47,687 nucleotides of DNA from Bryobacteraceae bacterium (GCA_023511855.1 JAIMAR010000004.1:1-47687); one strand, 5' to 3'; counted from the first letter of the stretch, positions 25,916 through 35,859 are shown. A program made the numbers and translations. Notes: a model not told the origin generated them from the letters alone.

Positions 25916-27532
25916 GTGGACCCGAACCCGGCGTGGGACTATCTCGTTCTAACGGCGTCCAAATCCTCGCAGGCCCGGGCCTATGAAGCCCACATTCGCC
26001 TCCGCCGTCAAGCCGGTCTTCTCTCTTCTATCCGCCAAGTGATCGTGGCCGAAGACCCCGGAGGCCGCCGCGTGGGCAGCGGTGGCTCTACGCTGCTGGC
26101 TCTCGAGAAGATTCTCCTGCTGGAAGCAGGCTCTGCATCGGCTGCGGAAACCGTATTGCGGCGCTTGCGCGTCCTCATCGTCCATGCGGGCGGCGACTCG
26201 ATGCGGCTGCCTGCCTATGGCGCTTGCGGAAAGATCTTCGTCCCTCTGCCTGGCCTTGGCGATGGGCCGCTGCCCGCAGCACTGTTTGACCGGCTGCTGC
26301 CGGCTTTCCTGGACTTGCCCGCCCCGGCCTCGGACCAAGGGCAGGTCGTGGTGGCTGCCGGGGATGCGCTTCTGCTTTGGGACGCCGTGGGCCTTTCTCT
26401 GGAGCGAGGCGGCATCACCCTACTCGCCGCTGAAGCCACGCCGCTGGAAGCCTCCCGGCACGGAGTCTGCTGCATCGGCCAGGAGGGCACGTTTTCTCTG
26501 TACTTGCAGAAACCCTCCGTCGAGCAACAGCAGCGCAGCGGAGCCATTGGCCCGAAAGGCGCGAGCGTGCTGGACATCGGCGTGATGAGCATAGACGCCG
26601 CTGCCGCCGTGGCTCTCCTGCGGGCCTTTGGGTCTCAGCTGGGGCAGGGCGATCCCTTTGGCCTTACCTCGCAGGCCCCGCTCTGGGCCGCGCGCGGCGG
26701 GGTCGACCTCTACCGTGAGATCTGCTGTGCGCTGGGGTCGCAAACTTCCCTGGACCACTATGTGCAAAGCGTCCGCTCCAGCGGCTCCCGATGGCCAGAC
26801 GACGAATTGGAAAGGCTCTTCCCGGTTCTGCACGCCATCCCTGCCTGCGTTCAAGTTCTGCCGCGCTGCCGCTTCCTCCACTTCGGCTCCACACGCCAAT
26901 TGATCGAAAGCGGCCTCGCCCTCGTCGAACTGGATTCGGGTGCGGCTCCCTACGATGCCATCCTGTCCATCAACAACACCTTCGGCCCCGCAGGCGTCAT
27001 CCGGGGCGAGTGCTCCTGGGTAGAAGGCTGCCGCATCGGCGCCCCGCTGGAGCTCTCCGGACACAACGTCGTGGTCGGCGTGGATGTCGATTCTCCGCTG
27101 CGGTTACCCCCTGGAGCTTGCCTGGACGTTCTCAAAGGAGTCAGCCGCAACGGCGGCACGCTGTGGTTCGTCCGCCCCTACGGCGTCGAGGACACCTTTA
27201 AGGATTCGGCCTCCCAAGGCGCATCCTTCTGCGGCATGCCTTTGCTTGAGTGGATCGCAGCCGTGGGCCTTCGGCCGGAGGATGTCTGGGACGCAGAATA
27301 CAGTGAAGCCCAGCGGACCTTATGGAACGCCCGCGTCTTTCCGGCCGAATCCTCTCCCGCAGCCTTCCGTAGATGGCTCTGGATGTACCACCCCGCCGCC
27401 GCCACCGTGGAACAGAAGCAACAATACCGCGGCGCGGACCGCTTCAGCGCCGCCGAGATCGCATGGCTGGTGGATCAGGAAGCCTGGATCCACCGCCGCA
27501 TGGAAAACTGGTCCCTCCTCCACCGCGCATAG
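25916..27532 (+). CDS. L-fucose-1-phosphate guanylyltransferase-type protein (fucose pyrophosphorylase domain)
   Basis: The start is uncertain. GTG 25916 is 10 bases after the lacI stop; GTG 25826 would overlap lacI by 80 bases. The product has about 538 residues. It aligns by eye with the pyrophosphorylase half of bacterial FKP and animal fucokinase/FPGT: VIVAEDPGGRRVGSGGSTLL, VLIVHAGGDSMRLPAYGACG, HFGSTRQLIESGL, a left-handed-helix-like GECSWVEGCRIGAPLELSGH, WFVRPYGVEDTFKD and RFSAAEIAWLVDQ. These enzymes make GDP-L-fucose from fucose 1-phosphate and GTP. The kinase half of FKP is absent, so a separate kinase (such as 23948) would be needed. The gene ends 25 bases from the convergent GH172 gene. 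Confidence 0.85.
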   Translation: MDPNPAWDYLVLTASKSSQARAYEAHIRLRRQAGLLSSIRQVIVAEDPGGRRVGSGGSTLLALEKILLLEAGSASAAETVLRRLRVLIVHAGGDSMRLPAYGACGKIFVPLPGLGDGPLPAALFDRLLPAFLDLPAPASDQGQVVVAAGDALLLWDAVGLSLERGGITLLAAEATPLEASRHGVCCIGQEGTFSLYLQKPSVEQQQRSGAIGPKGASVLDIGVMSIDAAAAVALLRAFGSQLGQGDPFGLTSQAPLWAARGGVDLYREICCALGSQTSLDHYVQSVRSSGSRWPDDELERLFPVLHAIPACVQVLPRCRFLHFGSTRQLIESGLALVELDSGAAPYDAILSINNTFGPAGVIRGECSWVEGCRIGAPLELSGHNVVVGVDVDSPLRLPPGACLDVLKGVSRNGGTLWFVRPYGVEDTFKDSASQGASFCGMPLLEWIAAVGLRPEDVWDAEYSEAQRTLWNARVFPAESSPAAFRRWLWMYHPAAATVEQKQQYRGADRFSAAEIAWLVDQEAWIHRRMENWSLLHRA

Positions 27533-27557
27533 GGTTCCAACGCCCTCGCCGGCAACC

Positions 27558-28682
27558 TCAAGCGGGAATGACCCGCGGGATGCGCTCCGCCACCGGCGGC
27601 AGTGGCGGAAAATCCATCGACGGCTTGTCCTGATACCAGTAACAGCAACTGTAATAGTTGTCCGCGCGATCGTTGCCGTGGCCGTGTTCCATGGTGTGTT
27701 TAAGAAAGCGCGTGAAGGTCACGGGGTTGTCGCCGTGGAAACGGTAACAGCAATAGCGGCCGCCGGTGCGCTCCGGACTCTGGATCAGCGGCGCGCCGCA
27801 TTGGTGGTAGGAGAATGTTCTGGCGCCGTCGCGCCCGCCAAAGTTCCAACTGCCGAGGAAGTAATCCTCGCTGCCGGTGCCGATGATGGCCGGCTTGGAT
27901 TCGTCATCGATGAAGATCATGTCGTCGCCTTCGCCCATCCAGTACTCGCTGTTTTGAACCACGCCCAGCGTCACGCCCATCAGATGCCCGCGCCCGCGCG
28001 TTTCGCAATAGACGTGGTTGTAGCGGCCGTCGGGATTGTTGGGCGTCCGGCCGTCCGGCCCGCGCACCGCCTTGTGGGGCGTCGCTTGCCGGTATTGCGC
28101 ATGGAAGTACAGCGCGTCAGGCGGCAGCGGCGCCGACAGGAAGTCAATGTTCGAGTAGAAACTGCTTACCTCACGGGCCCCGTCGTTTGTCACGGTCATG
28201 CGGGCGCTCTTGTGGTAGGGCATCACGAAGTAACAATTCAGGGAACGTCCGGGCGAGCAAGATAGATACTCGCTCTCATAGAGCACATAGTCGCCGAGAT
28301 TAAGTCCGAAAAAGTCGCCGATGGGAGTCTCGATGCTCGGCCGCGGCGCGCCATCCCACCAGGCGCGCAATACGAGCTCCTTCAAGTGATGAGGGCTTTG
28401 CGCGGCGATGGTGAACCAGATGTGCGTGATCGCGCCTGGCCCGCTCTGGTTGAAGATCTCGATTTCCTTTCCCGGCGGGATCGGCCAACGGTCGCTGTTG
28501 CCGCCCGTGGGGTCATGGCTCGATTGTTTCAAAGAACGGTAATTCTGCGCCCGGCAGTAGGCCGGAAGGATGCTGGGACCCGCCGCTGGCGCACCCGGCT
28601 GTGCAGAAGCGCGCGCCGCCGGAGCAAGGCCCAAGGCGGCCAGCGCTCCGCGGAAAAACCCTCGCCTCTGGATTGTTTTCAT
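27558..28682 (-). CDS. DUF2961 / glycoside hydrolase family 172 protein, Tat-exported
   Basis: The product has 374 residues. The start is ATG 28682 with AGGAGG eight bases upstream. A Tat-type leader (IQRRGFFRGALAALGLA) ends near ARASA. The GH172 jelly-roll shows IFNQSGPGAITHIWFTI, GDFFGLNLGDYVLYESEYL, GDDMIFIDDESKPAIIGTGS and EDYFLGSWNFGG; the acidic residues of the last block belong to the active site region. Characterised GH172 members act on fructofuranosides or arabinofuranosides as oligomers. An arabinofuranoside target would suit the GH51 gene nearby, but the specificity cannot be read from sequence. It is divergent from the sulfatase (122 bases between). Confidence 0.85.
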   Translation of the reverse strand: MKTIQRRGFFRGALAALGLAPAARASAQPGAPAAGPSILPAYCRAQNYRSLKQSSHDPTGGNSDRWPIPPGKEIEIFNQSGPGAITHIWFTIAAQSPHHLKELVLRAWWDGAPRPSIETPIGDFFGLNLGDYVLYESEYLSCSPGRSLNCYFVMPYHKSARMTVTNDGAREVSSFYSNIDFLSAPLPPDALYFHAQYRQATPHKAVRGPDGRTPNNPDGRYNHVYCETRGRGHLMGVTLGVVQNSEYWMGEGDDMIFIDDESKPAIIGTGSEDYFLGSWNFGGRDGARTFSYHQCGAPLIQSPERTGGRYCCYRFHGDNPVTFTRFLKHTMEHGHGNDRADNYYSCCYWYQDKPSMDFPPLPPVAERIPRVIPA

Positions 28683-28804
28683 GGCAGTGCCTCCTAACCG
28701 GAAATGCCTGCATGATATCGCAGTTGGAGGCAGGCAAGGGGCCGGTTGTCGATCCCTTCTGAACGCCCGTCAAGTGTATCCTCGTGGAACAGGAGGCTCT
28801 CATT

Positions 28805-30187
28805 ATGACGACTGTTCTCGACCGCCGCCGTTTCCTCGGCGCCGCCGGAGCTGCTGCCCTCGCCGGTCCGTCTTCCCTCGCTGCCCAAAGCAAGCCGCCC
28901 AACATTGTCCTCATCTATTGTGACGACCTGGGCTACGGCGACTTGGGTTGTTATGGCTCCGGCATCCGCACGCCCAACCTCGACCGCATGGCCGCTGAGG
29001 GCATCCGCTTCACGCACTTCTATTCTGGAAACCCCGTTTGCTCGCCATCCCGCGCCGCCCTGCTCACCGGCCGCTACCCCACCCGCGCGGGCGTGCCCCG
29101 AGTTCTCAATCCCAAGGACACTACCGGGCTGCCCGATTCGGAAGTCACCCTGGCGCAGATGCTGAAAGCCCGCGGCTACGCCACTATGTGCATCGGCAAG
29201 TGGCACCTCGGCCATTTGCCGCAGTATCTGCCCACCAACCGCGGCTTCGACGAGTACTTCGGCATCCCCTACAGCAACGACATGGATCCGCGCGTGCTGA
29301 TGCACAACACCGAGGTTATCGAAAACCCAGCGGTGCTGGAGACTCTCACCCCGCGCTACACCCAGCAGGCGCTGCGCTTCATCGAGAATTCCAAGGACCG
29401 GCCCTTCTTCCTTTACCTGCCCCACACCTACCCGCACATCCCGTTGGGCGCCTCCGAACGCTTCCGCGGCAAATCCCCCTTTGGCCTCTACGGCGACGTC
29501 ATCGAGGAGCTGGACTGGAGCACCGGCGAGATCCTGGCCGCGCTCAAAAGGCACGGTCTCGACAACAACACCCTGGTGATGTTCAGCTCGGACAACGGCC
29601 CCTGGTATCAGGGCAGTCCCGGCAAGCTGCGCGGCCGCAAGGGCATGACCTGGGAAGGCGGGCAGCGCGTCCCCTTCATCGCTCGCTTTCCCGGCCGCAT
29701 CCCCAAGGGCAGGACCTGCGCTGGTGTGGCGTCCGTCATGGACATCTTGCCCACGGTCGCCCGCTTGTGCGGCGCAAGCCTGCCACCCAATCCGCTCGAC
29801 GGCATTGATATCTGGCCCATGCTCAGCGGCCAGAAGCCGGAGCTTGATCGCGAGGCGCTCCTCTACTTCGACAACGTCCACCTGCAATGCGCCCGCTGGA
29901 AGCAGTGGAAGCTCCACGTGGCCCGCCACAACTCCGCGGCCTACTCGCCCGCGCCGCAAGGCGGCCGGGTGAATCTCCCGCTGGCTCAACCGGAACTCTA
30001 CGACCTGGTTCAGGACCCCGATGAAAGCTACGACGTCGCCCCCGAGCGGCCCGAGATCGTCAAGGAGATTCGCTCCCGCATCGACCGGCTCATGCAAGGC
30101 TTCCCGGAAGAGATCCGCAAAGCCTGGGAGCAGACGCAGGCGAAGAAAGTACCCGTCCGGCCTGTCGGCAGCTACCCCGTCCAGTAG
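28805..30187 (+). CDS. type I sulfatase, Tat-exported
   Basis: ATG 28805 is chosen because AGGAGG lies eight bases upstream; GTG 28784 is in frame but has none. The product has 460 residues. A Tat leader ([16 protein letters not shown]) precedes [18 protein letters not shown], with metal ligands Asp40 and Asp41. The C-S-P-S-R motif (Cys79-Arg83, in [12 protein letters not shown]) marks the Cys that is converted to formylglycine. GKWHLGH and SSDNGPW follow. The family hydrolyses sulfate esters of sugars. No formylglycine-generating enzyme or radical-SAM maturase lies in the window, so one must be elsewhere if the protein is active. It is convergent with the phosphodiester glycosidase gene, one base apart. 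Confidence 0.92.
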   Translation: MTTVLDRRRFLGAAGAAALAGPSSLAAQSKPPNIVLIYCDDLGYGDLGCYGSGIRTPNLDRMAAEGIRFTHFYSGNPVCSPSRAALLTGRYPTRAGVPRVLNPKDTTGLPDSEVTLAQMLKARGYATMCIGKWHLGHLPQYLPTNRGFDEYFGIPYSNDMDPRVLMHNTEVIENPAVLETLTPRYTQQALRFIENSKDRPFFLYLPHTYPHIPLGASERFRGKSPFGLYGDVIEELDWSTGEILAALKRHGLDNNTLVMFSSDNGPWYQGSPGKLRGRKGMTWEGGQRVPFIARFPGRIPKGRTCAGVASVMDILPTVARLCGASLPPNPLDGIDIWPMLSGQKPELDREALLYFDNVHLQCARWKQWKLHVARHNSAAYSPAPQGGRVNLPLAQPELYDLVQDPDESYDVAPERPEIVKEIRSRIDRLMQGFPEEIRKAWEQTQAKKVPVRPVGSYPVQ

Positions 30188-30188
30188 C

Positions 30189-31523
30189 TCAGCGGGCCTG
30201 CGCCTCGACCGCGTAAGCGCCTTCGCGCAGCAGACGCGCCGCCGCAGGGCTGACGCCGCGTCCCTCCAGCGCGTTCACGGCCTGGCGCAAAGCAGCCGGA
30301 CCCTCCCACAGCGCCTCCCGGAGAGCCGGCCAGTGCTGCGGCTGGATGTGCCCCGTGTTGTTCACCAGGCGCTCCAGCAATCCTTGCAGGTCCTCCGTCG
30401 AGGCGATGCTGAAGACCAGAATCCCATCCGAGACCGGCCGCTCCCGTGGATCAGAAGGTGAGTTGCGAATTCGTCCCTGGACCACCATGGTCGTCGAGCC
30501 GCCTCCGTCCAGATTCACCGCCTCCCGTGCGCCCAGCGCCACCAATTCCTCGGCCAGCTCATCCAGCCGCATCCCGATGCTGTTGGCCTGCCGCCCGTCC
30601 ACCGTCACAAGCAGGATCGTGCCCCGCCGGGTCACGGCCGCGGCCGTGCGCGGATGCCTTACCGCAGCATGCCCAAAACCCTCCTCCGCGACAGACACCT
30701 CACCCTCCCTCACAATCCGCGGGCCCGCTCCAACGATGTCTTCCGCCACGCAGAACGCCGGCGACGTCCGGAGCGCGTAGGCCACCTGCAACTCCGCCCC
30801 CTCTGTGGCATGCCTGACGAGCCACTCCGCCGCAGCGCCTTTCCCAGTAAGCACCAGCCCGCCTTCCGGTATGGAGATGCCACCCCCCTCCTCTTCGATC
30901 GCAACCACCTTGCCGCCGGAGTCCAGCGCAACCCCCACCCCTTCTTCCGCTGCCGGCGTGGTCTCGCCGAACTCGGGTTGAAACACCACCAGCTCGTCGC
31001 CTGCCGCCGCCCGGTTCAGACCCGCCAGCGGGTAAAACTGACCTGCGGCTATGCGCACCTCTCCCTGCCAGTCGATCCGAGCTACTTCGAGCTGCTCGAC
31101 AAAATCTTGCTCTTCGCAAAACACAACGCCGCTGCGCCCCAAGCCTGCATACGCCGGGCGGCGGTTGAACTGCCACGGCCCGGTGGAAGCACCCGCCAAA
31201 GGTCCGCTGACCACGAAGTACCCGCCGTTCACCGCAGCCACAGCCCCGTAGCGCCGCGCCATCGAACTCACCGTCTCTCTGGAATTCAACCGGTCGTTGC
31301 CGCGCACCGCCAGCAGATTCACCGCCGGGTGCTTGGGCTGGATCTCCAGAATCTGCATCGTGAACGGTCCCTCGTCCCCACGCCAGAACCGGCGCTCGCG
31401 GAAGGTGACGCCCGGCGCCACTTCTTCGGTGCGGTCGAAGGTCTCGGCCTGTGGCTTCTCCAGAGGCGGCGCGCTCTGTGCGAGAATGACCGTTGCTGCG
31501 GCCGGCAGCGCCAGGAAACGCAT
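30189..31523 (-). CDS. phosphodiester glycosidase (NAGPA-domain) secreted protein
   Basis: The start is ATG 31523, or GTG 31526 just before it. The product has 444 residues, with a signal peptide (RFLALPAAATVILAQS). The NAGPA domain spans about residues 50-360 and holds VAAVNGGYFVVSGPLAG, RTAAAVTRRGTILLVTVDG and the hallmark EAVNLDGGGSTTMVVQGR. Relatives uncover GlcNAc-1-phosphodiesters or act on cell-wall and exopolysaccharide phosphodiesters outside the cytoplasm. The C-terminal 80 residues form a helical extension of unknown use. It is divergent from the galU-like gene. Confidence 0.85.
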   Translation of the reverse strand: MRFLALPAAATVILAQSAPPLEKPQAETFDRTEEVAPGVTFRERRFWRGDEGPFTMQILEIQPKHPAVNLLAVRGNDRLNSRETVSSMARRYGAVAAVNGGYFVVSGPLAGASTGPWQFNRRPAYAGLGRSGVVFCEEQDFVEQLEVARIDWQGEVRIAAGQFYPLAGLNRAAAGDELVVFQPEFGETTPAAEEGVGVALDSGGKVVAIEEEGGGISIPEGGLVLTGKGAAAEWLVRHATEGAELQVAYALRTSPAFCVAEDIVGAGPRIVREGEVSVAEEGFGHAAVRHPRTAAAVTRRGTILLVTVDGRQANSIGMRLDELAEELVALGAREAVNLDGGGSTTMVVQGRIRNSPSDPRERPVSDGILVFSIASTEDLQGLLERLVNNTGHIQPQHWPALREALWEGPAALRQAVNALEGRGVSPAAARLLREGAYAVEAQAR

Positions 31524-31532
31524 CACAATGCA

Positions 31533-31562
31533 ACTTTACGGCGCGGGTTGCGGTTATTGCAA
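31533..31562 (-). promoter_or_regulatory. promoter of the phosphodiester glycosidase gene, near-leaderless
   Basis: Read on the minus strand: TTGCAA (31562-31557), an 18-base spacer and TAAAGT (31538-31533). The start point would fall near 31526, at the GTG/ATG pair. No ribosome site is visible. Confidence 0.4.
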
Positions 31563-31658
31563 TGCCCGGTGCGGCTGCGCTCGGGCGCCCGCGAGGGCTT
31601 GACGCGCCGGACTGGCTGTTGCCGGCCGCCGGTAAGCAGCAACGTAAGGAGAAGGTCC

Positions 31659-32516
31659 GTGAAGATTCGGAAAGCCGTGATCACCGCGGCCGCCCCCCAG
31701 CAGCGCACGCTTCCCCTCCAGACCCTCATCGGCCCAGATGGCTCTCCGAAGTCCGTCCTGGCCATCCTCGTCGAGGAGGCGGTCAGCGCCGGCATTGAAG
31801 AAGTCGGCGTGGTTGTCTTCCCCGGCGACGGCGAGGCGTATCAGCGCGTGGCCGGCCTGCACGGCCGCCGCTTAACCTTCCTCCCCCAGCCCGAACCCCG
31901 TGGCTATGCCCATGCCCTCTACTGCGCCCGGGAGTTCACCGCAGGTGAACCATTTCTCCAGCTCGTCGGAGACCACCTCTACGTCCACCGCGGCGGACGC
32001 AATTGCGCCCAGCGCCTGGTGGAAACCGCCTCGGCCGAAGAATGCTCCGTCTCCGCGGTCAAGGCCACGCGCGAGGGCCTGCTCCCCCATTTCGGCGCCG
32101 TGGGCGGCCAGGTGGTCCACGGCCGGCCGGATCTCTATCGCATCCAAACCGTCCTCGAAAAACCCACTCCTACCGAGGCCGAGCAACATCTCGTGGTCCC
32201 GGGCCTGAGAGCCGGACACTACCTCTGCTTCTTCGGCATGCACGTTTTCACTCCCCGCCTGATGGCTTTGCTCGCCGCCCGCTTCGAAAACGGAGGCCCT
32301 CCGCCCGCCAGTCTGTCTGAAGTCCTCCAGGAACTGGCCGCCGCCGAGAAGTATCTGGCCTTGGAGCAGGACGGAAGCCGCTTCGACCTCGGATCGCGTT
32401 ACGGCCTGTGGCTGGCGCAATTGGCTCTCGCCATGAGCGGCAAGGATCGGGACTACCTGCTTTCTCAATTGGTGAGCTGGCTGGCCGAATCCGCCATGGA
32501 AAGCCCCGCCCGTTAG
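31659..32516 (+). CDS. GalU-like nucleotidyltransferase with altered nucleotide-binding loop
   Basis: The start is GTG 31659, behind AAGGAGAAGG. The product has 285 residues, close to GalU. Conserved parts are [45 protein letters not shown] (the metal-binding Asp region) and the GalU-like end [15 protein letters not shown]. The N-terminal AAGxGTR loop that binds the nucleotide reads [20 protein letters not shown]: the glycines are gone, although the following PK is kept. GalU makes UDP-glucose from UTP and glucose 1-phosphate. Here activity is uncertain; it may be a regulatory subunit or use an altered substrate. It lies 10 bases before the kinase/uridylyltransferase fusion, clearly one operon. 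Confidence 0.75.
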   Translation: MKIRKAVITAAAPQQRTLPLQTLIGPDGSPKSVLAILVEEAVSAGIEEVGVVVFPGDGEAYQRVAGLHGRRLTFLPQPEPRGYAHALYCAREFTAGEPFLQLVGDHLYVHRGGRNCAQRLVETASAEECSVSAVKATREGLLPHFGAVGGQVVHGRPDLYRIQTVLEKPTPTEAEQHLVVPGLRAGHYLCFFGMHVFTPRLMALLAARFENGGPPPASLSEVLQELAAAEKYLALEQDGSRFDLGSRYGLWLAQLALAMSGKDRDYLLSQLVSWLAESAMESPAR

Positions 32517-32526
32517 CGAGGACGCG

Positions 32527-35500
32527 ATGAGCGAACTGACCTCCATCATCCTCTCCCACGACCCGGATGTCCGCAACCGTTCTCTCGACGCCTTTTGCCG
32601 TCAGGCTTCGCGGGACGACTTGCTGGCTGAATGCCAGGCTCTCGAACATCTCCGGCGGACCAGCGCCAACCTTTACGAGCGCGTCCGCGCTCTCTTCTTC
32701 CTTTACGCCATCCACCGTTTCCATTTGCCCTTCAAGCCCGGCGTGACCCCCCGCGGCTGGATCCCATTCGACGGCTACGAATGCCTGTTGAACCGCCGCT
32801 TTGAGGAAGCCATCCGCATCTTCCATTCCAGCCAGCAGGAGCACGGGCCCAGCGAGGCCATCTCCAGCGCGCTGGCGGCTGCCTACCGCGGCCTCGGCTT
32901 TCAAACCCTCGCCGACCAGGTCCGCCGCAGCGTGCGCTCGGTGCGCGGCAACCAGTGGATGTTCCGCGCCGGCCATCCCGCCGACTATCCGCTGCGCATA
33001 CGCCCCGAACTGCTCGAGCGCTCCGCGTCTCAACCGCTGTTCCCCGTGCTGCGCGAAGCCACCCCGGTCCGCATGGACCTGACGCACAGCGGCTGGAGCG
33101 ATATTTTCTTCCTCGGAATGGACTTCCCCGAGGGTGCCCGGGTGCTCAACATCTCGATCGACCTTGCCGTGCGCGGCGCCGGCGGCGAAGGAACGCCCCA
33201 GCCGCCCGTGGCCGCCTACTTCCGCGTCATTGACGAGCCGGTGCTGCGCTTGGTCAGCGTCGATTTGCAGGCCTCGGCCGAAATCAGCACGCTGGCTGAG
33301 GTGTTCGACTTCGCCCGCGACTACCTGGGGCTGCTCAAAGCGGCCCTCATCGCCGCCGGCTTGGTCCCACCGGCTCTGGAAGGCGCGCCGGTGCCGCTCA
33401 CCGACGTGCTTGCCGCCCTCACCGGCGTTCCGGGCTACGGCATCGAAATCGTCAGTCAGGTCCACGACATTCCCAAAGGCTCCCGCTTGGCCGTCTCCAC
33501 CAGCCTGCTGGCCTGCCTGATCGCCGTGATGATGCGCGCCACCAATCAGACCCGGCGCTTGACAGGCCCCCTCGACGAAGCGGATCGGCGGCTGGTCGCG
33601 GCCCGCGCCATCCTCGGCGAATGGCTGGGCGGCTCGGGCGGAGGTTGGCAGGATTCCGGGGGCCTGTGGCCCGGAGTCAAGCTGATCTGCGGCGCCGTTG
33701 CCTGCCCCGGCGATCCCGAGTACGGCGTCAGCCGCGGCTGTCTGCTGCCGCGGCACACCGTCTACACCACGCAGGAAGTCACGCCGGAAACGCGCGAGAA
33801 GCTCCAGCGCAGCCTGGTCCTAGTGCACGGCGGAATGGCGCAGGACGTCGGCCCTATCCTGGAGATGGTCACCGAGAAGTACCTGCTGCGCTCGGAAGCC
33901 GAATGGGCTGCACGGCAGGAGGCCATCCGAATTCTCGAGGAAGTCGTGGCGCTGCTCAAGGCCGGCGACATCGCCGCCATCGGCCGCGCCACCCACCGCA
34001 ATTTCCACGGCCCTATCCAAACCATCATCCCTTGGGCGGGCAACTACTACACGGACCTGCTCATCCGCCAGGCGCGAGAGGAGTTCGGCGCGGGATTCTG
34101 GGGCTTTTGGATGCTCGGCGGCATGTCGGGCGGCGGCATGGGCTTCCTGTTCGACCCCGCCGTCAAACCCGCCGCTCAGGACCGTCTCGCCGCCATCATG
34201 CAGCAGACCAAGCGCCGCCTGGAGCGCGCCATGCCCTTCGCCATGGAGCCGGTGGTCTACAACTTCGCCATCAACGAACGCGGAACCTACGCCGAGCTGC
34301 TCGGCGAAGACAACGCCCTGCTGCCGCAAGCCTACTACACGCTCATGACGCCCGCGCTACTTCGCAAGGAGCTGCGCCTGTTGACCCCGGCCCGCCGCGC
34401 CGAGCTGGACCGCCTCGCCGCCGCCTGCCGCACCCGCCCGGAACTCTCCGGTATGGTGCAGGCTCTGTTCGAGCGCATGCTGCCTCAGCAATCGGAGCAG
34501 GAACGCTCTGCCGGACAAAGCCTGGAGGCGCGGCTCGAGGAGCTCGGCTTTGACCGCGTTCAGCATGAGCAGATCCGCGCCGACTTGCGCAGCGGGCGCA
34601 TCGGCCTGGCCCAGAACCGCCTCCCTGCCAGCAGCCTCATCGAAGACGTGCGTCCCGGCGACGTCAGCGACGCCTCCGGCGAACTGCCCGAACGCCTCCG
34701 CCGCCGCGGCCTGGAGGCTCTGGCGGCCGGTGAGTTGGCCGTGGTCACCCTCGCAGGCGGCATCGGAACCCGCTGGACCAAGGGCGCAGGCGTCGTCAAA
34801 GCGCTCCATCCGTTCTGCCGGCTCGGTGGACGTCACCGGAATTTCATCGAAGTGCATCTTGCCAAGAGCCGCCGCTTGTCGCGTGCCGTCGGCTGCCCGC
34901 TGCCTCACATCATCACCACCAGCTACCTGACCCACGGCGCCATTCAGGACTGGCTCGCCGAACACGGCAACTACGGCTACGAGGGACCTCTGCTGCTCTC
35001 CCCCGGGCGGGCGGTGGGCCTGCGCCTGGTGCCCATGGCCCGCGATCTGCGCTTCGCCTGGGAAGAGATGCCTCAGCAGGTGCTCGACGAGCAGCGCCAG
35101 AAAGTCCGCGACAGCCTCCGCGCCGCCCTCATTCACTGGGCCGAGCAAGCCGGCGAAGGAAGCGACTACACCGACAACCTGCCGCTCCAAGGTCTGAACC
35201 CGGCCGGGCACTGGTACGAGATCCCCAACATGCTCCGCAACGGCGTTCTGCTGGAGCTGCTGGCGTTGCGCCCTCAATTGCGCTACCTGATGGTGCACAA
35301 CGTCGACACCCTGGGCACGGACGCCGACCCGGCTCTGCTCGGCCTGCACATCGAAAGCGGAGCCGCCCTGACCTTCGAGGTAGTCCCGCGCCTGCTCGAA
35401 GACCGCGGCGGCGGACTGGCCCGCGTCGACGGGCGTGTGCGCCTGGTCGAAGGCCTGGCGCTCCCCGCCGAGGAGGTCGAATTCCGGCTCACCTATTACA

Positions 35501-35859
35501 ACTCCGCCACCACCTGGGTGGACATCGACCGCTTATTAGAAACCTTCCAACTGACGCGCTCGGATCTGACCGATGCGGAACGCGTCGCCGCCGCGGTTCG
35601 CAATCTCGCCGCGCGGATTCCGACCTACATCACGCTAAAAGACGTCAAGAAACGCTGGGGCCGCGGCCAAGAGGACATCTTCCCGGTGGCGCAGTACGAG
35701 AAGCTCTGGGGCGACATGACCGCGCTGCCGGACTTGGACTGCCGTTTCGCCGCCGTTACCCGCTGGCGCGGCCAGCAGCTCAAAGAGGTCGCCCAATTGG
35801 ACGGCTGGTTGCGGGACGGCTCGGCCGCCTATGTCGAGTCCTTGTGTGACTGGGAGTGA
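32527..35859 (+). CDS. GHMP-kinase-like / UDPGP-type sugar pyrophosphorylase fusion protein
   Basis: The product has 1110 residues. Residues 1-170 are helical and unrecognised. Residues about 177-545 resemble the fucokinase-type GHMP fold: [17 protein letters not shown] (179-195), [14 protein letters not shown] (315-328), [17 protein letters not shown] (371-387) and [13 protein letters not shown] (531-543). Residues about 735-1080 resemble eukaryote-type UGP/USP pyrophosphorylases: [10 protein letters not shown] (741-750), [41 protein letters not shown] and [16 protein letters not shown]. The likely role is phosphorylation of a sugar at C1, then exchange with UTP to give a UDP-sugar. The ATP loop departs from the usual GSGLGTSS form. 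The domain order is opposite to FKP. The substrate is unknown. The start ATG follows GAGGA. Confidence 0.82.
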   Translation: MSELTSIILSHDPDVRNRSLDAFCRQASRDDLLAECQALEHLRRTSANLYERVRALFFLYAIHRFHLPFKPGVTPRGWIPFDGYECLLNRRFEEAIRIFHSSQQEHGPSEAISSALAAAYRGLGFQTLADQVRRSVRSVRGNQWMFRAGHPADYPLRIRPELLERSASQPLFPVLREATPVRMDLTHSGWSDIFFLGMDFPEGARVLNISIDLAVRGAGGEGTPQPPVAAYFRVIDEPVLRLVSVDLQASAEISTLAEVFDFARDYLGLLKAALIAAGLVPPALEGAPVPLTDVLAALTGVPGYGIEIVSQVHDIPKGSRLAVSTSLLACLIAVMMRATNQTRRLTGPLDEADRRLVAARAILGEWLGGSGGGWQDSGGLWPGVKLICGAVACPGDPEYGVSRGCLLPRHTVYTTQEVTPETREKLQRSLVLVHGGMAQDVGPILEMVTEKYLLRSEAEWAARQEAIRILEEVVALLKAGDIAAIGRATHRNFHGPIQTIIPWAGNYYTDLLIRQAREEFGAGFWGFWMLGGMSGGGMGFLFDPAVKPAAQDRLAAIMQQTKRRLERAMPFAMEPVVYNFAINERGTYAELLGEDNALLPQAYYTLMTPALLRKELRLLTPARRAELDRLAAACRTRPELSGMVQALFERMLPQQSEQERSAGQSLEARLEELGFDRVQHEQIRADLRSGRIGLAQNRLPASSLIEDVRPGDVSDASGELPERLRRRGLEALAAGELAVVTLAGGIGTRWTKGAGVVKALHPFCRLGGRHRNFIEVHLAKSRRLSRAVGCPLPHIITTSYLTHGAIQDWLAEHGNYGYEGPLLLSPGRAVGLRLVPMARDLRFAWEEMPQQVLDEQRQKVRDSLRAALIHWAEQAGEGSDYTDNLPLQGLNPAGHWYEIPNMLRNGVLLELLALRPQLRYLMVHNVDTLGTDADPALLGLHIESGAALTFEVVPRLLEDRGGGLARVDGRVRLVEGLALPAEEVEFRLTYYNSATTWVDIDRLLETFQLTRSDLTDAERVAAAVRNLAARIPTYITLKDVKKRWGRGQEDIFPVAQYEKLWGDMTALPDLDCRFAAVTRWRGQQLKEVAQLDGWLRDGSAAYVESLCDWE

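Noticed and set aside
30654-31658. N-terminal extension of the GalU-like frame by about 335 codons
   Set aside because: It is antisense to the phosphodiester glycosidase gene and has no recognisable sequence; GTG 31659 has a strong ribosome site and begins the conserved domain.
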